A stretch of 18,184 nt of DNA from an uncultured Schwartzia sp. (GTDB lineage: Bacteria > Bacillota > Negativicutes > Selenomonadales > Selenomonadaceae): the NCBI GenBank assembly GCA_905372875.1, contig CAJPQU010000021.1, positions 1 through 18,184 of the forward strand, read 5' to 3'. This document shows positions 1-7,924 of this stretch, one piece after another; position 1 is the first letter of the stretch; every line of letters begins with the position of its first letter. A model generated the notes under the pieces. It was not told the DNA's origin and ran no database searches. It was given only the letters and a program-made list of their open reading frames with translations. The position numbers and the translations under genes were made by a program.

Positions 1-366
1 ATCAATCACGGCCCGTTTCTCCACTTCCGTGACCCCGGAAGGTACGCCGACGACAACCCTTGGGCGCACGAAAGACCGAGAATTCATCGCCTTGCGAATA
101 AAATACTTCAGCATCGCCTGCGTCACATCAAAATCCGCGATCACACCGTCCTTCATCGGGCGAATCGCTACAATATTTCCCGGTGTACGACCGATCATAC
201 GCTTTGCTTCCTCGCCCACCGCCAAAACTTCGCCGTTATCGCTCTTTATTGCCACTACAGATGGCTCACGCAGCACAATACCCCGCCCTTTAACGTGAAC
301 CAAAGTATTCGCTGTCCCCAAATCAATGCCCATATCACGAGAAAATCCACCAAACAAGCTCCACAT
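1..366 (-). CDS. mreB: Rod shape-determining protein MreB/Mbl, N-terminal part
   Basis: This is a bacterial actin homologue that polymerises under the membrane and guides lateral cell-wall synthesis. The 122 visible residues begin MWSLFGGFSRDMGIDLGTAN. They contain the actin-fold phosphate-1 loop (GIDLGTANTLVHVKGRG, residues 13-29) and the family stretches VAVGEEAKRMIGRTPGNIVA-like and RPMKDGVIADF. About two thirds of a usual 335-345 residue protein is cut off by the left edge. The ATG at 366 is preceded by AGGAAGGGG about 10 nt upstream. An in-frame ATG exists at residue 12, but the family usually has a short N-terminal tail of this kind. MreB and its paralogue Mbl cannot be separated with certainty from this part alone. 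It is separated from the MATE gene upstream by 293 bp containing its own promoter candidate. Confidence 0.93.
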   Translation of the reverse strand, partial: MWSLFGGFSRDMGIDLGTANTLVHVKGRGIVLREPSVVAIKSDNGEVLAVGEEAKRMIGRTPGNIVAIRPMKDGVIADFDVTQAMLKYFIRKAMNSRSFVRPRVVVGVPSGVTEVEKRAVID

Positions 367-483
367 TTCTGTCCCAAACCCCTTCCTAAAAGTACCCCGA
401 TTTCCCTGCTGGTGGCAACCAAGCCATTCATGCAGGATATAAAAACATTCATGTGTGCCGGAATCGCTGTTTTTCTATCGCTG

Positions 484-556
484 TCCCAGCCTAAAACAAG
501 CGATCCGTTTAAGTATATCATATTCGTCCCAATGTCGAAATAGGAAAAGGCTGGGA
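484..556. repeat. 9-bp inverted repeat bracketing the mreB promoter
   Basis: TCCCAGCCT (484-492) and its exact complement AGGCTGGGA (548-556) flank the promoter candidate at 512-540, with 55 bp between the arms. The minus-strand hexamer TGGGAC occurs three times in this upstream region (near 371-376, 483-488 and 527-532). A paired operator or looped site is possible, but a 9-bp match in 300 bp can also arise by chance. Confidence 0.35.
512..540 (-). promoter_or_regulatory. Candidate SigA promoter for mreB
   Basis: On the minus strand the -10 box TATACT (517-512) is preceded by TG one base away, giving an extended -10 (TGATATACT). The -35 region is a weak TTTCGA (540-535) at 17 bp spacing or TTCGAC at 16 bp. 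It lies about 150 bp upstream of the mreB start. It was found by eye; the good extended -10 carries most of the weight. Confidence 0.5.
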
Positions 557-659
557 TAAACATTAAAAAGGAAAATTTTTACATGCTGCCATCAGACACT
601 TTCTCTTCTGACTTTTACCAAACTTGAGTCATTTATATTCCGCGTCTTTATTCGGGAAG

Positions 660-1967
660 TCAACCATGATTTCCCACCGATAATTCCTTCTTCATAATCC
701 ACTTTAAGCCAATGCCCCCTACGAATGTTGTCAAACCTTCTGCAATGGCTAACACATACCAAATCTTATCACCGCCGAAACATTTTTCATAAATCAACAT
801 CACCCCGGTGACCGTCACCGGCGTCCGTAAGAAAGAAATACCGGCGGCGATTCTTCCCTTTCCCAGGCTAGCAAAAAAGGTCACCAAAAAGACATTATAC
901 CCTGTAAAAAGATACGATAGAGAAAACTTCATGAGGCCATCGGCCGCCACATCTTGCAGCCGCGATCCTTCCGCCAGGAATATATCCACCAGTGGCGCAG
1001 CAAAGCAGCCTGCCCCAACGGTAAAGCTAAGCCCCAACAACGTAACGAAAGCGAGGGTTCCCCAAAGAAGGCGGTGAATACGAAGGAAATTCCGTCGTCC
1101 ATACTCGATGCTGAATAAAGGCGCGACCCCTTGAGCGACACCAGTCATAGTCACTTGGACAAACACGGAGAGGTAAGAAATTACCGTATACACGATGACG
1201 CCATCCTGCCCTAACCAGCGTAACAGTGTTGTATTGAACAAAAACACCGTATAGCCAATGGCAATCTCCGAAATCGCATCTCCCAAGCCAATGGATGCCA
1301 AACTTTGCAACCGAGTGAAACGCATTTTCCTGACAAAGTGCAATTTACCCCGTCGCCGGAGAAAATGTATCAGTAACAACGCTGTGCTAACAATCTGCGC
1401 CACGCCGGTTGCCAATCCAGCTCCCCAAAGCCCCATAGAAAAGTGCACAATAAATAAGTAATCCAACCCGAGATTGGTCAGGCCTGCTAAAAAAACAGAA
1501 AATGCCGCAAACCGCGGAAACCCATCTACTTTCGCTAAGGTTTCCATTTGATACGTCGTCATAAAAAACACGCCAAAAGGCAGAAGAATGTGCAAATATT
1601 CTTTAACCATCCCAAAGGTCAGTGATCCTGCCCCCAAAAGGTGAACGACATCATCTAAAAAAAACCAAAGCATCGCTGTATAAAAAAAGCCGAGCAAAAA
1701 TAGCGCGCAAAAACCCGTAGTGAAAAGCTCCTGCGCCGCCGTTACATCGCCCCGCCCCAGATAAAAGCCCGCTTTACTCTGAGTGCCGGTACTGAGCAGC
1801 ATTCCCAAGGCAAAAAAACTGGTGATAATCGGCAACGAAATGTTGACGGCACTGAAGGCCATCTCGTCCACATAATTGGCCACAAAATAGCCATCCGCCA
1901 TAGTATAGAGAGCAAACAGCCACATGGCAAGAATGGATGGAATCGTATAATGAAAAAATCTCTTCAT
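660..1967 (-). CDS. MATE-family multidrug/cation antiporter
   Basis: This is an integral membrane efflux protein of the MATE family (MepA/NorM/DinF-like), expected to export drugs or metabolites in exchange for Na+ or H+. The product is 435 residues from the ATG at 1967, close to the usual 440-460. It is almost entirely hydrophobic, with about twelve predicted membrane helices. The N-terminal stretch FFHYTIPSILAMWLFALYTM is followed by ADGYFVANYVDEMAFSAVN, the typical first helix and loop of MATE proteins. An in-frame TTG at 1982 has AGGA 7 nt upstream and would add MGIVV. The ATG at 1967 has only GGGG about 9 nt upstream, so the start is uncertain by five codons. It lies after the nuo terminator with no obvious promoter of its own, so it may depend on readthrough. 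The substrate cannot be read from sequence. Confidence 0.9.
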   Translation of the reverse strand: MKRFFHYTIPSILAMWLFALYTMADGYFVANYVDEMAFSAVNISLPIITSFFALGMLLSTGTQSKAGFYLGRGDVTAAQELFTTGFCALFLLGFFYTAMLWFFLDDVVHLLGAGSLTFGMVKEYLHILLPFGVFFMTTYQMETLAKVDGFPRFAAFSVFLAGLTNLGLDYLFIVHFSMGLWGAGLATGVAQIVSTALLLIHFLRRRGKLHFVRKMRFTRLQSLASIGLGDAISEIAIGYTVFLFNTTLLRWLGQDGVIVYTVISYLSVFVQVTMTGVAQGVAPLFSIEYGRRNFLRIHRLLWGTLAFVTLLGLSFTVGAGCFAAPLVDIFLAEGSRLQDVAADGLMKFSLSYLFTGYNVFLVTFFASLGKGRIAAGISFLRTPVTVTGVMLIYEKCFGGDKIWYVLAIAEGLTTFVGGIGLKWIMKKELSVGNHG

Positions 1968-2060
1968 AACAACTATCCCCAAATGCTTTTCCTGCTAATT
2001 TATGCGTTTCATTCCTCATTTCCTGCCGCCCGCCTTTGCTATATCGGCATAAAAACACGA

Positions 2061-2097
2061 ATTAAAAAATCCCCCGACACGATGGCCGAGAGATTTT
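2061..2097 (-). terminator. Rho-independent terminator of the nuo operon
   Basis: On the minus strand, AAATCTCTCGG (2096-2086) pairs with TCGGGGGATTT (2077-2067). The stem is 11 bp including G-U pairs with an 8-nt loop, followed by a run of Ts and then a second T-rich stretch. It starts about 30 bp after the nuoN stop codon and separates the operon from the MATE gene. Confidence 0.75.
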
Positions 2098-2127
2098 CCT
2101 AAGAATACCGTACCACTGCCCCACACA

Positions 2128-3567
2128 CTACCGCATAAAGGTCTGGGCAACCACGTTGGTTATATTCGCCAAAAACTCGGGGCAGATCCCGATGCTTAGC
2201 GTTGCCGCGACGGAAACGAGAACCGTCAGGCGAAGAAAGGCGGGAACATGGAGAGGCGTAGCACCGCTTTCTTCCTCCGGCGCTAAGTCACGATACATCG
2301 CCTTGGCCACCAACAGGTAGTAATAGACAGAAATCATGGACATGACGAAGCCGATAAAGGCCAGCCAGAGATACCCCTGATCCACCGCTGCCGTAAAAAT
2401 ATATATCTTTCCGGCAAAACCCGCCGTGGGTGGGATTCCCGCCATGGAAAGAAGTGATACCGTCATGACCGCTGCCAAGAGAGGCGATGACTGCGCCAAG
2501 CCAGTAATATGTCGATGGGTCGTTCCCCCTCGCTCCGCATCCACCACCGTGAGGACAGCAAAGGCACCGACATTGGCAAAGACGTAAAGCATGGCGTAGA
2601 ACATGACCGCTTTCATGCCCGCGTAATCCGCCGCCGCCATCCCAGCTATCATGTACCCGGCTTGGGCTATGGAAGAGTAAGCCAACATGCGCTTGATATC
2701 GGTTTGGCGAATGGCCATGAGATTGCCGCCGATCATGCAGAGCGCCGCGAAAAACGAGAGCAGCGGCAGCCAATATTGGCCAAGGAAGAGAAACGCTGTA
2801 TAGAGTACCCGCATGAAGACGGCAATCCCCGCCGCCTTAGACGCCATGGCCAAGAGTGCTGTCACCGGCGTTGGCGCACCCTGATAGACGTCCGGCGCCC
2901 ACATGTGGAAAGGGATGACGGAAAGTTTAAAAAACAATCCGATCATCACCAAAACGGCACCCACCAAACCCGCCGCGTAAAAGAGATGAATATTCCGACA
3001 GATTTCCACAAAGAGCAAACTGCCCCCCGCGCCGTAGACGAGGCTGATGCCATAGAGGAGGACAGCCGTGGATCCGGCTCCTATCACGAGATATTTCACC
3101 GCCGCTTCACTGGAAGCCGCCGAATCCATGCGCATCCCTACCATGATGTAGAAGGAAATGGTCATAAGTTCAAGCCCCACGAAGGCCGTCAAAAAATCAT
3201 TCGCCGAGGAAAGGACGCACATGCCCACGAGGGCGGAGAGGAGCAGCGTGTAAAATTCTCCGCGATATTGCAGACACTTTTCCACATAATCAAAAGAGAA
3301 CAGCACCGCAAAGAGGATGGCCAAGAGGAACATCTGCTTAAAGAACAGCGCGTAATTGTCCGCGATAAACAGCCCGGCAAAGAAAGTGGGGCTGTCCCCC
3401 ACATGGTATCGGCTGATAGCCGCGGCTAAGATCACCACCAACCCTGTCGCCGTGACGTAGCCCACACTGCGTCGGGAAGCTGTTTTCGGCAGCAAAAGAT
3501 CCATGAGGAGCGTCCCCAGCATGAGGACAAGAATCTCTATCTCCGTACTGACGGCCTCAAAATTCAT
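2128..3567 (-). CDS. nuoN: NADH-quinone oxidoreductase subunit N (antiporter-like)
   Basis: This is one of three Mrp-antiporter-like proton-pumping subunits of complex I, in the membrane arm. It has 479 residues and about fourteen helices. The conserved channel residues are visible: E133 in GLELMTISFY (TM5), K214 in LFFKLSVIPFHMW (TM7) and K244 in ALLAMASKAAG (TM8), followed by the family's PDVYQGAPTPV loop. The ATG at 3567 shares one base with the nuoM stop (TGATG) and has GGAGGT about 8 nt upstream. A GTG further upstream at 3585 lies inside nuoM and is not needed. It is the last gene of the operon; the terminator follows about 30 bp after its stop codon. Confidence 0.96.
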   Translation of the reverse strand: MNFEAVSTEIEILVLMLGTLLMDLLLPKTASRRSVGYVTATGLVVILAAAISRYHVGDSPTFFAGLFIADNYALFFKQMFLLAILFAVLFSFDYVEKCLQYRGEFYTLLLSALVGMCVLSSANDFLTAFVGLELMTISFYIMVGMRMDSAASSEAAVKYLVIGAGSTAVLLYGISLVYGAGGSLLFVEICRNIHLFYAAGLVGAVLVMIGLFFKLSVIPFHMWAPDVYQGAPTPVTALLAMASKAAGIAVFMRVLYTAFLFLGQYWLPLLSFFAALCMIGGNLMAIRQTDIKRMLAYSSIAQAGYMIAGMAAADYAGMKAVMFYAMLYVFANVGAFAVLTVVDAERGGTTHRHITGLAQSSPLLAAVMTVSLLSMAGIPPTAGFAGKIYIFTAAVDQGYLWLAFIGFVMSMISVYYYLLVAKAMYRDLAPEEESGATPLHVPAFLRLTVLVSVAATLSIGICPEFLANITNVVAQTFMR

Positions 3568-5096
3568 CACAGCCCACCTCCCCACAGCGTCGGTGCTAGT
3601 GCCAATTCATCTAAAAGCGGAGCCAAAGGCGTCACCCCAGATCGGATAACTCCCATCAAAAGCTCAGGGAATATTCCCCAGCCCACCAAAAATAATCCTA
3701 AAATCACGAGCGGCAGAAGATCGATCCCCCGCTCGTCCGGCACGTCAGCAAATCGCTCCGTCCGCGGGCCAAACAGCACTTTCGCCAACATCCGCAGAAT
3801 ATAAAGCGCCGTAAATATGATCCCTGCGATGGCTAAGACTGCACACACGGGATAAACCGGCATCGTCCCCACAAAAATGGTAAATTCCGGCACAAACTCA
3901 ATGAGCCCCGGTAAGCCCACCGAAGCCAAGCCCGCTAACATGAACCCCACCGTAAGGCGCGGCAGATGATGGGCGAGACCCGCTAACTCCGGGATGCTTC
4001 GCAAGTGCGTCCGTTCGTAGATGTAACCGATCTGGGAGAAAAACAAGGCAGCCATGATGCCGTGCGCCACCATGTTGGCAACAGCACCGGTAACGCTCAC
4101 CACGTTGAGCGCCGCGAATCCTAAGAGGACATATCCCATATGAGAGACGGAAGAGTAGCCGATGATGTACTTCAAATCCTTTTGCACGAGGGCGATATAG
4201 GCGGCATAGAGAACGTTGATCATGGCCAGTCCGGCGATAAGGGGTGCCCAAAATTTTGCCCCAAAAGGAAGCACGATTAACCCTAATCGAATGAGACCGT
4301 AACCGCCGATCTTTTTTAGCACCCCCGCATGGATCATGGAAACAGCGGTAGGCGCGCCAGCGTAGCCGTCCGGCGACCAGCTGTGGAAGGGGAACATGGA
4401 AAGTAGCGATCCAAACCCCAACAGGAGCAGGAGAAAAGCGAAGATTTGAAATTCCTCGCTGAAACTGCCCATCTGGCTGGCCATGGTGAGAGCGGCCATA
4501 TCAAAGGTGCGCTCCCCCGCCGGGAAGGCGGTGAGATAGATCGCTACCACTCCGACTAACATAAAGGCCGACCCCATTAAGAGGAAAATGGTCAGCTTCA
4601 TGCCAGCATACTCTTTGGCCACCCGTTTCGTCGATCCCCAGATGAGAACCATGATGTAAATGGGAATGACCACCACTTCATAGCAGAGAAGGAAAATGAA
4701 GAGGTCGCGGGCAATGAACGTCCCCGTCACCCCGGCGATCAAGACCAGCAATAGAATGAAAAACTCTTTTGTCCGCTTTTCGATACGCCATGAGCTGAAC
4801 ACGGACGCCAAGCCGATGACATCCGTCAAAAGCAGCATGGGTAAGGAAAGGCCGTCGATACCCAAAGCGTAGGTGACGCCTAAATCCGCTATCCAGGGGA
4901 TCTCTTCCGTAAACTGCATTCCCCCCGTAGCCGTGTCATAGGAAACATACGCATACAGCGTCAGCGCAAGAGCCAAAACCATGGCCGATGCCGCCGTTGT
5001 ACGTATAGCGTCCCGGGCGTCTCGCGGCAAAAAGCAGAGGACGAGCGCCGCTAAGAGCGGAGCCAAAAGAACCGTCGACAATACGGGAAAGCCCAT
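3567..5096 (-). CDS. nuoM: NADH-quinone oxidoreductase subunit M (antiporter-like)
   Basis: This is the middle antiporter-like proton-pumping subunit of complex I. It has 509 residues and about fourteen helices. The TM5 glutamate is present (E140 in LLCYEVVVIPIYIM), as is the TM8 lysine (K262 in HAGVLKKIGGYG). The TM12 region reads GLPGLIEFVPEF, with E404 in the usual acidic position and an extra E400. The lysine normally found nine residues before the tryptophan of the PxHxW motif (K234 in the E. coli protein) is leucine here (L231, codon 4406-4404). The ATG at 5096 shares one base with the nuoL stop and has AGGAGGT 8 nt upstream. The TTG immediately before it is not the start. The identity is secure; the proton path of this subunit may be altered. 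Confidence 0.96.
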   Translation of the reverse strand: MGFPVLSTVLLAPLLAALVLCFLPRDARDAIRTTAASAMVLALALTLYAYVSYDTATGGMQFTEEIPWIADLGVTYALGIDGLSLPMLLLTDVIGLASVFSSWRIEKRTKEFFILLLVLIAGVTGTFIARDLFIFLLCYEVVVIPIYIMVLIWGSTKRVAKEYAGMKLTIFLLMGSAFMLVGVVAIYLTAFPAGERTFDMAALTMASQMGSFSEEFQIFAFLLLLLGFGSLLSMFPFHSWSPDGYAGAPTAVSMIHAGVLKKIGGYGLIRLGLIVLPFGAKFWAPLIAGLAMINVLYAAYIALVQKDLKYIIGYSSVSHMGYVLLGFAALNVVSVTGAVANMVAHGIMAALFFSQIGYIYERTHLRSIPELAGLAHHLPRLTVGFMLAGLASVGLPGLIEFVPEFTIFVGTMPVYPVCAVLAIAGIIFTALYILRMLAKVLFGPRTERFADVPDERGIDLLPLVILGLFLVGWGIFPELLMGVIRSGVTPLAPLLDELALAPTLWGGGL

Positions 5097-6997
5097 CAAA
5101 ACGCACCTCCTGTCATCGACAGCACCATGCAGGCGTAAAAGAGACCATAGACCGCCAACACTAAGACACCGATGTAAAATATCGCCACGTAGCGCTGCAC
5201 CTGTCCGTTCTGTATCTGTGACAAGAGTTCACTCACCCCACCAACGAAGTGCGCCAGCCCATTGACAATCCCGTCCACGAAGTGAAGATCGATCCAGTAA
5301 AGAATCGCTCCCACTTTATCGACCACTATTTCCCGAAACAGCGCATAACCTTCGTCGATGTAGTATTTGTGATAGCTGAGGTTGTAGAAAATACCCAGCC
5401 GCTGACTGATTTCATAGGCGGAAAATCGTTTGGCGACATAGATTTGATACGCCAACGTAAAGGCGACGATAGTCAAAACCGTCGAGGTCCCCGCAATCAT
5501 CCAATCGATTTCTTCCTTTGCCACAGGGCCGAATCGAACCCATTCCGCAAAGCCGTAAACGTGTCCCCAGAGACCACTGACCACGGAAAGCACAGCCAGC
5601 ACAATGAGCGGCCACTTCATGTAGGCATTGGTTTCCTGCGCAGGGCAACCAGGGCGAACCTCACCGAAAAAGGCCACAAAGAGCAGCCGTGCCATGTAAA
5701 AGGCTGTCATAAACGCCGTAAGAACCGCAATGATGTAGAGGGGTGTACTGACTTCGGCCGCCGCTGCTAAAATGGCATCCTTAGAGAAAAATCCAGCCAA
5801 AGGCGGCACCCCGGCGATAGCTAAAACACCGATGGTCATGCAGCGAAAGGTCACCGGCATCCGCTCCTTCAATCCCCCCATCTTGAAGATATCCGCTTCC
5901 TCGTGCATGGCTTCAATTACCGCTCCGGCGCAGAGAAAGAGAAGCGCCTTGAAGAAAGCATGGGTCATCAGGTGAAACATTGAGGCCGTCAAGGAACCTA
6001 CGCCGAGCGCCAACATCATGTAACCAAGTTGGCTGATGGTAGAGTAAGCTAAAATCCGCTTGAAGGGGCGCTGGGTGATGGCGATGGTAGCCGCAAAAAG
6101 AGCCGTAAATCCTCCGATCCAAGCAATGACTTCCATCACGAAGGGAAGTTCGCTGAAAATGAAATAGGCGCGACCCACTAAATAAACACCGGCCACCACC
6201 ATGGTTGCCGCGTGGATGAGCGCCGACACGGGCGTCGGTCCCTCCATGGCGTCCGGAAGCCAGACGTGGAGGGGGAATTGCCCCGATTTTCCGATGGGCC
6301 CGATGAAGAGCAATAACCCGATCACCGTCAGGACGCTTGTCCCAGAAATCCAAACGTAGGCGGGGATCAATGTTCGCAACTCCACGAAATCTAACGACCC
6401 CACGGTGATCTGAAGGAGCAAAATGCCCAAGAGCATCCCGAAATCGCCGATCCGAGTGGTAATAAAGGCTTTTTTCGCCGCCTCCCGCGCCGAATCCTTG
6501 TAATAGTAAAAACCAATGAGAAGATAGGAACACAGCCCCACCAACTCCCAAAAGACGTACATTTGCAGAAAATTTACGGAAATGACTAGCCCCAGCATGG
6601 ACGCGGCGAAAAGGGAGAGAAAGGCGAAGAAGCGACCCGCTGCTGGATCATGCGCCATGTATCCCACCGAATAGATTTGTACCAAAAGGGAAACCGTGGT
6701 GACCACCATCAGCATCATCGCCGTCAGAGGATCCACTAAGACGCCCATGGCCAGTTCGATGTGGCCGATATTCGCCCACAACGTCTTCATGACAAATGGA
6801 TCCGCCATCACGATGGGGCCGCGGATCACCGCCCAAAGGACGCCGACCGCCAAAAGAAAACTCAGAGAACTCAACGTGATGGCGATCATAGCCGACGTAT
6901 TCTTATTCTGTCGAGTGAATCCCCCGATGATCAAAAAGGCCACGGCGGGAAGCAACGGGATCAGCCATGCATGCGTCAAGGCAAACTCAGGAAACAT
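5096..6997 (-). CDS. nuoL: NADH-quinone oxidoreductase subunit L (antiporter-like)
   Basis: This is the distal antiporter-like subunit of complex I, which carries the lateral helix along the membrane arm. It has 633 residues, within the usual 610-660. The key channel residues are in place: E151 in YVFWELVGLCSYLL and K237 in GPIGKSGQFPLHVWLPDAM, followed by the EGPTPVSALIHAATMV signature. The C-terminal part from about residue 500 (IAGTSTVLTI onward) continues into the polar, charged stretch expected for the lateral helix, and the final hydrophobic segment (FYIGVLVLAVYGLFYACMV) fits the terminal anchoring helix. The start is an ATG with AGGAGG 6 nt upstream, 10 bp after the nuoK stop. It overlaps the nuoM start by one base. 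Confidence 0.97.
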   Translation of the reverse strand: MFPEFALTHAWLIPLLPAVAFLIIGGFTRQNKNTSAMIAITLSSLSFLLAVGVLWAVIRGPIVMADPFVMKTLWANIGHIELAMGVLVDPLTAMMLMVVTTVSLLVQIYSVGYMAHDPAAGRFFAFLSLFAASMLGLVISVNFLQMYVFWELVGLCSYLLIGFYYYKDSAREAAKKAFITTRIGDFGMLLGILLLQITVGSLDFVELRTLIPAYVWISGTSVLTVIGLLLFIGPIGKSGQFPLHVWLPDAMEGPTPVSALIHAATMVVAGVYLVGRAYFIFSELPFVMEVIAWIGGFTALFAATIAITQRPFKRILAYSTISQLGYMMLALGVGSLTASMFHLMTHAFFKALLFLCAGAVIEAMHEEADIFKMGGLKERMPVTFRCMTIGVLAIAGVPPLAGFFSKDAILAAAAEVSTPLYIIAVLTAFMTAFYMARLLFVAFFGEVRPGCPAQETNAYMKWPLIVLAVLSVVSGLWGHVYGFAEWVRFGPVAKEEIDWMIAGTSTVLTIVAFTLAYQIYVAKRFSAYEISQRLGIFYNLSYHKYYIDEGYALFREIVVDKVGAILYWIDLHFVDGIVNGLAHFVGGVSELLSQIQNGQVQRYVAIFYIGVLVLAVYGLFYACMVLSMTGGAF

Positions 6998-7007
6998 CCG
7001 TATCCTC

Positions 7008-7349
7008 CTATCCTTTCAGACGATCAAGTTCATCCACATTGACCGTATGACAATCGTGGTAGACGCGGAAAGCCAACGCCACCCCGACAGCCACTTCAGC
7101 CGCCGCCACTGCCACAGAAAATACCGCCATGAGCTGGCCGGAGAGGTCGCGCATCGGCAGGAAGTGATTGAACGCAATAAAATTGATATTTACCGCATTA
7201 AGCATCAGTTCCACACACATGAGCACCGGAACAATCCCCCGGCGGGTTAAGAGACCAAAAAGGCCAATGGCGAAAAGTGTCCCCGAGAGAAGCAGACAAT
7301 GAGGCAACCCGACATGAAGAAAAAAGTCCAAAATATCATAAAATGTCAC
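7008..7349 (-). CDS. nuoK: NADH-quinone oxidoreductase subunit K
   Basis: This is a small three-helix membrane subunit of complex I, equivalent to mitochondrial ND4L. It has 113 residues, about a dozen longer at the N-terminus than the usual 100. The two membrane glutamates needed for proton translocation are present: E47 in PVLMCVELMLNAVNINFIAF and E85 in VAAAEVAVGVALAF. The start codon is GTG at 7349, which overlaps the nuoJ stop in a GTGA quadruplet. AGGGGTGG lies about 9 nt upstream, and no in-frame ATG fits the conserved region better. The tight overlap suggests translational coupling to nuoJ. Confidence 0.95.
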   Translation of the reverse strand: MTFYDILDFFLHVGLPHCLLLSGTLFAIGLFGLLTRRGIVPVLMCVELMLNAVNINFIAFNHFLPMRDLSGQLMAVFSVAVAAAEVAVGVALAFRVYHDCHTVNVDELDRLKG

Positions 7350-7924
7350 GATTCATCCACCCCTTTCGCCAAGATGATGGCTCCAATCATGGCAACGAGC
7401 AAAAGTACCGCCGCCGCTTCAAAGGGAAGAATGAATTTCGTCAGCATGAGATCGGCCAGACCTGTCACCGTATTGCCTAAATCCGTCGGCTCTGAAATGA
7501 ACGGTGAGAGGAACGTCACCCCCGCCATGAGGAGAGCGAAAAAAACGGCCACCACCAAAGCGCCAGCTTGAGTCAAAAGTCCGGCGGAAGGGTTAGAGTG
7601 TGCCATGTCATCCCGTCGGGTCAGCATGATCGCCATGACGATGAGAATGGCCACCGCGCCGCCATACACTAAAAACTGTACCGCGCCCATGAAATCCGCC
7701 GAGAGGAAAATGTACAGACAGCCGATACCGATAAATGAGGCCGTCAATGACAAGGCGCTGTGGACAACATTGCGGAAGAACACAACCCCCATCGCCCCCA
7801 AGAGTGCCACCGTCCCCAACGCATAGAACACCCCAGTCGCGATGAGACTGGGCACATCAAAATCAAGGGCTAACTCCAGCCCTTTTTGAATGAGGCCATG
7901 GATTGGTGCGAATAGTTCATACAT
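7346..7924 (-). CDS. nuoJ: NADH-quinone oxidoreductase subunit J
   Basis: This is a membrane subunit of complex I, equivalent to ND6, with five helices. It has 192 residues, near the usual 165-185. The signature around the TM3 pi-bulge is clear: FLSADFMGAVQFLVYGGAVA, then ILIVMAIML, residues about 75-103. The N-terminal segment is slightly longer than in E. coli. The ATG at 7924 has GGAGG about 9 nt upstream, and the gene overlaps the end of nuoI by 8 nt and the start of nuoK by 4 nt. It sits at the joint between the quinone module and the pumping arm. Confidence 0.95.
   Translation of the reverse strand: MYELFAPIHGLIQKGLELALDFDVPSLIATGVFYALGTVALLGAMGVVFFRNVVHSALSLTASFIGIGCLYIFLSADFMGAVQFLVYGGAVAILIVMAIMLTRRDDMAHSNPSAGLLTQAGALVVAVFFALLMAGVTFLSPFISEPTDLGNTVTGLADLMLTKFILPFEAAAVLLLVAMIGAIILAKGVDES

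Noticed and set aside
255..563. 102-codon minus-strand frame overlapping the start of mreB
   Set aside because: It is in a different frame from the clear MreB sequence and covers the mreB promoter; no protein similarity is seen.
604..636. Small imperfect palindrome (TGACT...AGTCA) after the MATE gene as a terminator
   Set aside because: The stem is only 5 bp with an interrupted interior and there is no T-run on the minus strand after it.
2509..3429. 306-codon open frame on the plus strand opposite nuoN
   Set aside because: The product is rich in His, Arg, Glu and Gly with no recognisable family, and it lies entirely antisense to an unmistakable NuoN; it is a shadow of the GC-biased coding strand. 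The other plus-strand frames are the same.
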